From Rhizobium sullae (GTDB taxonomy: Bacteria; Pseudomonadota; Alphaproteobacteria; Rhizobiales; Rhizobiaceae), in NCBI RefSeq assembly GCF_025200715.1, contig NZ_CP104144.1:434001-498000 (forward strand): a stretch of 64,000 nt of DNA, given 5' to 3'. The translations under genes and the position numbers were made by a program. This document shows, piece by piece, positions 61,576-64,000 of this stretch; the stretch's first letter is position 1, and every line of letters starts with the position of its first letter. The notes beneath the pieces were generated by a model, which saw only the letters and a program-made list of their open reading frames with translations, was not told where the DNA came from and did no database searches.

Positions 61576-61848
61576 TCACGACAGACCCTTGATTGCATAA
61601 AAATTATCCAGCAAACCATTGATATAAATGACTTTTCTAACAATGAAGATATTCATGCATAAAAGATGCATGAAATACAGTTCACGGCTGGAGGCTGGCG
61701 CGTTCGATAGCGCATTCCGGCTCGTAGGATGACGATATCGAACGCACCCTGCTGCCGCCCGAGCGCGGCAATCTGCTTTTCGCAGTTCCTCGATCTGGAT
61801 GAGGATCTCGGCCCGCTTTCTCTTCAAGTCGTCCGCAACAAGAACCAT
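61576..61848 (-). pseudogene. Degraded small hypothetical frame
   Basis: The first 22 codons (MVLVADDLKRKRAEILIQIEE) look like a helical, protein-like start. The frame then turns into Arg/Ala/Cys-rich sequence, while a neighbouring frame would read KQIAALGRQQGAFDIVIL, suggesting a frameshift near 61775. The 3' two thirds run through AT-rich DNA and inverted repeat B. No family is recognised with confidence. Confidence 0.3.
61652..61674. repeat. Inverted repeat B with ATGCAT core
   Basis: TTCATGCAT and ATGCATGAA are perfect 9-bp arms around AAAAG. It could be a hairpin or a dimeric regulator site. Confidence 0.65.
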
Positions 61849-61859
61849 ACGCGACCACG

Positions 61860-61884
61860 CCTTAGGATCGCGGCGATCCTAAGG
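61860..61884. terminator. 25-bp perfect palindrome downstream of the ABC exporter
   Basis: CCTTAGGATCGC and GCGATCCTAAGG pair perfectly around one G, 15 bp beyond the minus-strand exporter stop. There is no T-run, but position and strength suggest a transcript end. Confidence 0.6.
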
Positions 61885-61899
61885 AGTTCAACGGACAGC

Positions 61900-63798
61900 C
61901 TATGTCGCCGACCTGCTAGCAGCCGTGTCCTCCAGGGCCTCCTCCGGAATGTCGTCGAAGGAGGCATAGTTCAGGTTGTAGAGTCGCGAATAGAGCTTGC
62001 CGTTCTTCATCAGCTGCCGGTGATTGCCGCTTTCGATGAGCTCGCCGTTCTGCAGAACGATGATGCGGTCAGCCTCGCGGATCGTCGCCAGCCGATGGGC
62101 GATGACGAGGCCCGTGCGGTTTTCGAGGAGCTTCACTAGCGCCTTCTGGATCAGCATTTCCGTGTAGCTGTCGATATTGGCGGTCGCCTCATCGAGCACC
62201 AGGATCTTCGCGTCGGCGACGAGCGCGCGCGCGAAACTCAGCAACTGCCGCTGGCCGAGCGAGAGGTTGCCGCCGCGCTCGCCGAGAATGCTGTCATAAC
62301 CTTCCGGCAGGCGCATGATGAAGTCGTGGGCGCCCACCGCCTTGGCGGCTTCGATCACCTGTTCGCGCGTCGCCCTTGTCTTGTGATAGCGAATGTTGTC
62401 GAAGACCGTACCGGTGAAAAGGAACGGTTCCTGCAGCACCATGGCGATCTGATCGCCAAGCGAATCCTGCGTCAACGCGCGAACATCGTGCCCCCCGACC
62501 AGGACCTGACCGTGCTGCACATCGTAAAACCGGTGGATGAGCGACATGCAGCTCGATTTGCCCGAGCCGGTCGGACCGACGAGAGCCACCGTTTCGCCCG
62601 GATTCACCTTGAAGCTCACATGCTTGAGGACGGGATGCTTCGGATTGTAACCGAAGACGACATCGCGGAATTCGACCGAACCATCCATGTCCTTCGAAAG
62701 AGCCTTGGCGTTCGGCGCGTCCTTGATATCGACCGGCACGTCGAGGACCTCCGTCAGCCGGCGACCCGACGCCATGGCGCGCTGCATGACGGAATATTGT
62801 AGCGTCAGCGAGCGGATCGGGTCGAAGAAGCGCTGGATGTAGAAGAGGAATGCCACAAGCACGCCGACGTCGAGCGCCTGGTTCAGGACGCGCGCGCCGC
62901 CAACGACGATAACGAGTGCCATTGCCACGCCGGTCAGGCTATCGACGATCGGCACCATCACCTGGGCATAGCGGGCGGCCGTCAGATGCGTCTTGAGGTT
63001 CGCATGGGCTTTGTCGTCAAAGAGCGTGAAATTGACGCTCTGGCGATCCATGCTCTGCACGGCACGAACACCGTGTATCGCCTCGGCGAGTGCGCCAGCC
63101 GCCACGGAGTTCGTCTCGTGCGCTGCCATGAAGGATTTGCGTGCCAGCGGCAGCCAGAAGAGACGGACGATGAAGAGGACAGGCAGGACGGAGAGTGTCA
63201 GCAGCCCGAGCTTGAAGTCGAGATAGAGCATGACGAAGACGATGCCGAAGAGTAGGGCGATATCGCCGACGGAGAGCACCGACGTCTCGAGAAATTCCTG
63301 CATGGAGTTCACGTCGCCCTGAAGGCGTGACATCAGCCGTCCGACCTCTGTCTTGTCCATGAAGGAAAGCGAGACTCTCTGGAGATGCGAGAACATCGCC
63401 CTGCGGATGTCGAAAAGCACCTCCTCGGCGACATTGCCGACCAGCGTTTCCTGCGCGTAGCTTGCCGCATAATTGATCAGGATCGCAATCAGAAAGGCGA
63501 TGATCGAATAGAGGAGGGCGGAGCGATCCCCGCCCGGCTGCATGCCGTGGTCGATCGCGTAACGGATTATAAGGGGGATCAGCAACTGCATCGCCGTGAA
63601 GGTGAGCACGGCTGCAACCGACCACAGGACTTGCCGACGGTATGGCGCGACGAAGGTCCAGATGCGCTTGACGATGTTGCCGTCGAAGGCCTTTCCGAAC
63701 ATTTCTTCTTCGATGCGGTGCGAGCCGACGACCGCCCGCGGCGGGCGGCGGCCGTCCTCGCGAACGTCGGAGCGTTCGGTTTCCAGTTCCTCGGCCAT
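61900..63798 (-). CDS. ABC exporter half-transporter (fused membrane and ATPase domains)
   Basis: 632-aa MsbA/BmrA-type protein. After a hydrophilic N-terminal extension of about 45 residues come six membrane helices (about residues 55-335), with the coupling region FMDKTEVGRLMSRLQGDVNS. Then follows an ATPase domain: Walker A GPTGSGKSSCM, Q-loop VLQEPFLFTGTV, signature LSLGQRQLLSFA (LSLGQ instead of LSGGQ), Walker B ILVLDEATANID and switch AHRLAT. GGAGG precedes the ATG. A second exporter gene ends 22 bp upstream on the same strand, so the two probably form a heterodimer. The exported substrate is unknown. Confidence 0.93.
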   Translation of the reverse strand: MAEELETERSDVREDGRRPPRAVVGSHRIEEEMFGKAFDGNIVKRIWTFVAPYRRQVLWSVAAVLTFTAMQLLIPLIIRYAIDHGMQPGGDRSALLYSIIAFLIAILINYAASYAQETLVGNVAEEVLFDIRRAMFSHLQRVSLSFMDKTEVGRLMSRLQGDVNSMQEFLETSVLSVGDIALLFGIVFVMLYLDFKLGLLTLSVLPVLFIVRLFWLPLARKSFMAAHETNSVAAGALAEAIHGVRAVQSMDRQSVNFTLFDDKAHANLKTHLTAARYAQVMVPIVDSLTGVAMALVIVVGGARVLNQALDVGVLVAFLFYIQRFFDPIRSLTLQYSVMQRAMASGRRLTEVLDVPVDIKDAPNAKALSKDMDGSVEFRDVVFGYNPKHPVLKHVSFKVNPGETVALVGPTGSGKSSCMSLIHRFYDVQHGQVLVGGHDVRALTQDSLGDQIAMVLQEPFLFTGTVFDNIRYHKTRATREQVIEAAKAVGAHDFIMRLPEGYDSILGERGGNLSLGQRQLLSFARALVADAKILVLDEATANIDSYTEMLIQKALVKLLENRTGLVIAHRLATIREADRIIVLQNGELIESGNHRQLMKNGKLYSRLYNLNYASFDDIPEEALEDTAASRSAT

Positions 63799-63820
63799 GA
63801 AATCCTCCCGCGCCGGTTTT

Positions 63821-64000
63821 TCACGCGCTCAAAGCGTCGTCGCCCGGCCGTACCTGCAAGTCGTAAAGCGCCTTGTACCGGCCGCCATAGGCCAGCAGTT
63901 CCTCATGCGTGCCTCGCTCGACGATGCGGCCGTCCTCGACGAAGAGGATCTGATCGGCATGCATCAGCGAGCTCAATCGGTGTGCGACGATGATGGTGAC
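63821..64000 (-). CDS. ABC exporter half-transporter, C-terminal end (partial)
   Basis: The last 59 codons before a TGA at 63821-63823 lie in the window; the gene continues past the right edge. It reads [20 protein letters not shown], with the switch histidine, followed by [17 protein letters not shown] and KALYDLQ, the standard C-terminus of an MsbA-type ATPase domain. It is the upstream partner of the exporter gene at 61900-63798. Confidence 0.9.
   Translation of the reverse strand, partial: VTIIVAHRLSSLMHADQILFVEDGRIVERGTHEELLAYGGRYKALYDLQVRPGDDALSA

Larger units (their letters stand above)
61351..61899. other. Gene-poor junction with an IS relic and inverted repeats
   Basis: About 550 bases between the thu operon and the convergent ABC exporter. 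It holds an IS110 fragment (61365-61540), two ATGCAT-containing inverted repeats, a degraded small frame on the minus strand (61576-61848) and a 25-bp palindrome at 61860-61884. The middle (61540-61680) is conspicuously AT-rich. Confidence 0.6.

Noticed and set aside
1..64000. CRISPR arrays, rRNA operons, complete tRNAs, replication or conjugation genes, restriction or phage-defence operons
   Set aside because: None were found on reading; the only defence-like elements are the Fic gene and toxin-antitoxin genes described above.

Overview
The window is high-GC DNA from an alphaproteobacterium, most likely a Rhizobium or close Rhizobiaceae relative. The evidence is a set of loci known from that group in their known gene order. 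These are a malonate locus (matR divergent from matA-matB-matC, carrying the palindrome I recall as the MatR operator), a trehalose/maltose thuR-thuEFGKAB locus, an alpha-galactoside agp-melA operon, and L-arabinonate-dehydratase-type sugar-acid catabolism. There is no rRNA, complete tRNA, replication gene or CRISPR array. The dense set of transport-plus-catabolism operons would fit a secondary replicon (megaplasmid or chromid), but the sequence does not prove this.

Layout. 1-7.4 kb: alpha-galactoside ABC importer plus GH4 alpha-galactosidase (5' end cut by the window). 7.5-11.2 kb: a cold-shock gene, then an accessory patch with a truncated integrase-like gene, a Fic protein, a tRNA 3'-end relic and a nuclease fragment. 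11.5-15.3 kb: LacI regulator divergent from a DapA-family lyase and an MFS transporter. 15.5-16.1 kb: a decayed DUF433/DUF5615 toxin-antitoxin pair. 16.3-24.1 kb: a six-gene minus-strand operon (tctC-tctB-tctA, DapA-family lyase, arabinonate-type dehydratase, RraA-family protein) divergent from a LacI/GntR regulator. 24.1-24.9 kb: SDR and regulator remnants. 24.9-32.3 kb: polyamine-type ABC importer, agmatinase-family ureohydrolase, LysR regulator and aminotransferase. 32.4-36.9 kb: lytic transglycosylase, then the homogentisate pathway (hmgA, fahA, maiA) with a divergent MarR regulator. 37.4-42.5 kb: malonate locus. 42.9-44.0 kb: cupin and a frameshifted peroxiredoxin. 44.2-48.4 kb: taurine-type ABC importer and a divergent FAD/NAD(P)-binding protein. 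48.7-49.7 kb: beta-lactamase fragment and a RelE/ParE-type toxin with RHH antitoxin. 50.0-52.5 kb: Lrp regulator divergent from hpd, then a HupE-family protein. 52.6-61.4 kb: thu locus with a tandem second thuB-like gene. 61.4-61.9 kb: IS110 relic and inverted repeats. 61.9-64.0 kb: paired ABC exporter half-transporters (the second cut by the window).

The theme is nutrient capture. Most blocks pair an importer with the enzymes for its substrate and a dedicated regulator, often with a visible palindromic operator. All five operons whose solute-binding-protein gene is visible carry a strong hairpin directly after that gene, which probably sets binding-protein excess. hpd (about 51 kb) feeds homogentisate to hmgA-fahA-maiA (about 35 kb). 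I found no convincing undescribed multi-gene system. The least explained elements are the accessory patch at 7.7-11.2 kb, the ATGCAT-containing inverted-repeat pair at 61.5-61.7 kb, the tandem thuB paralogue and the FAD protein beside tauABC.
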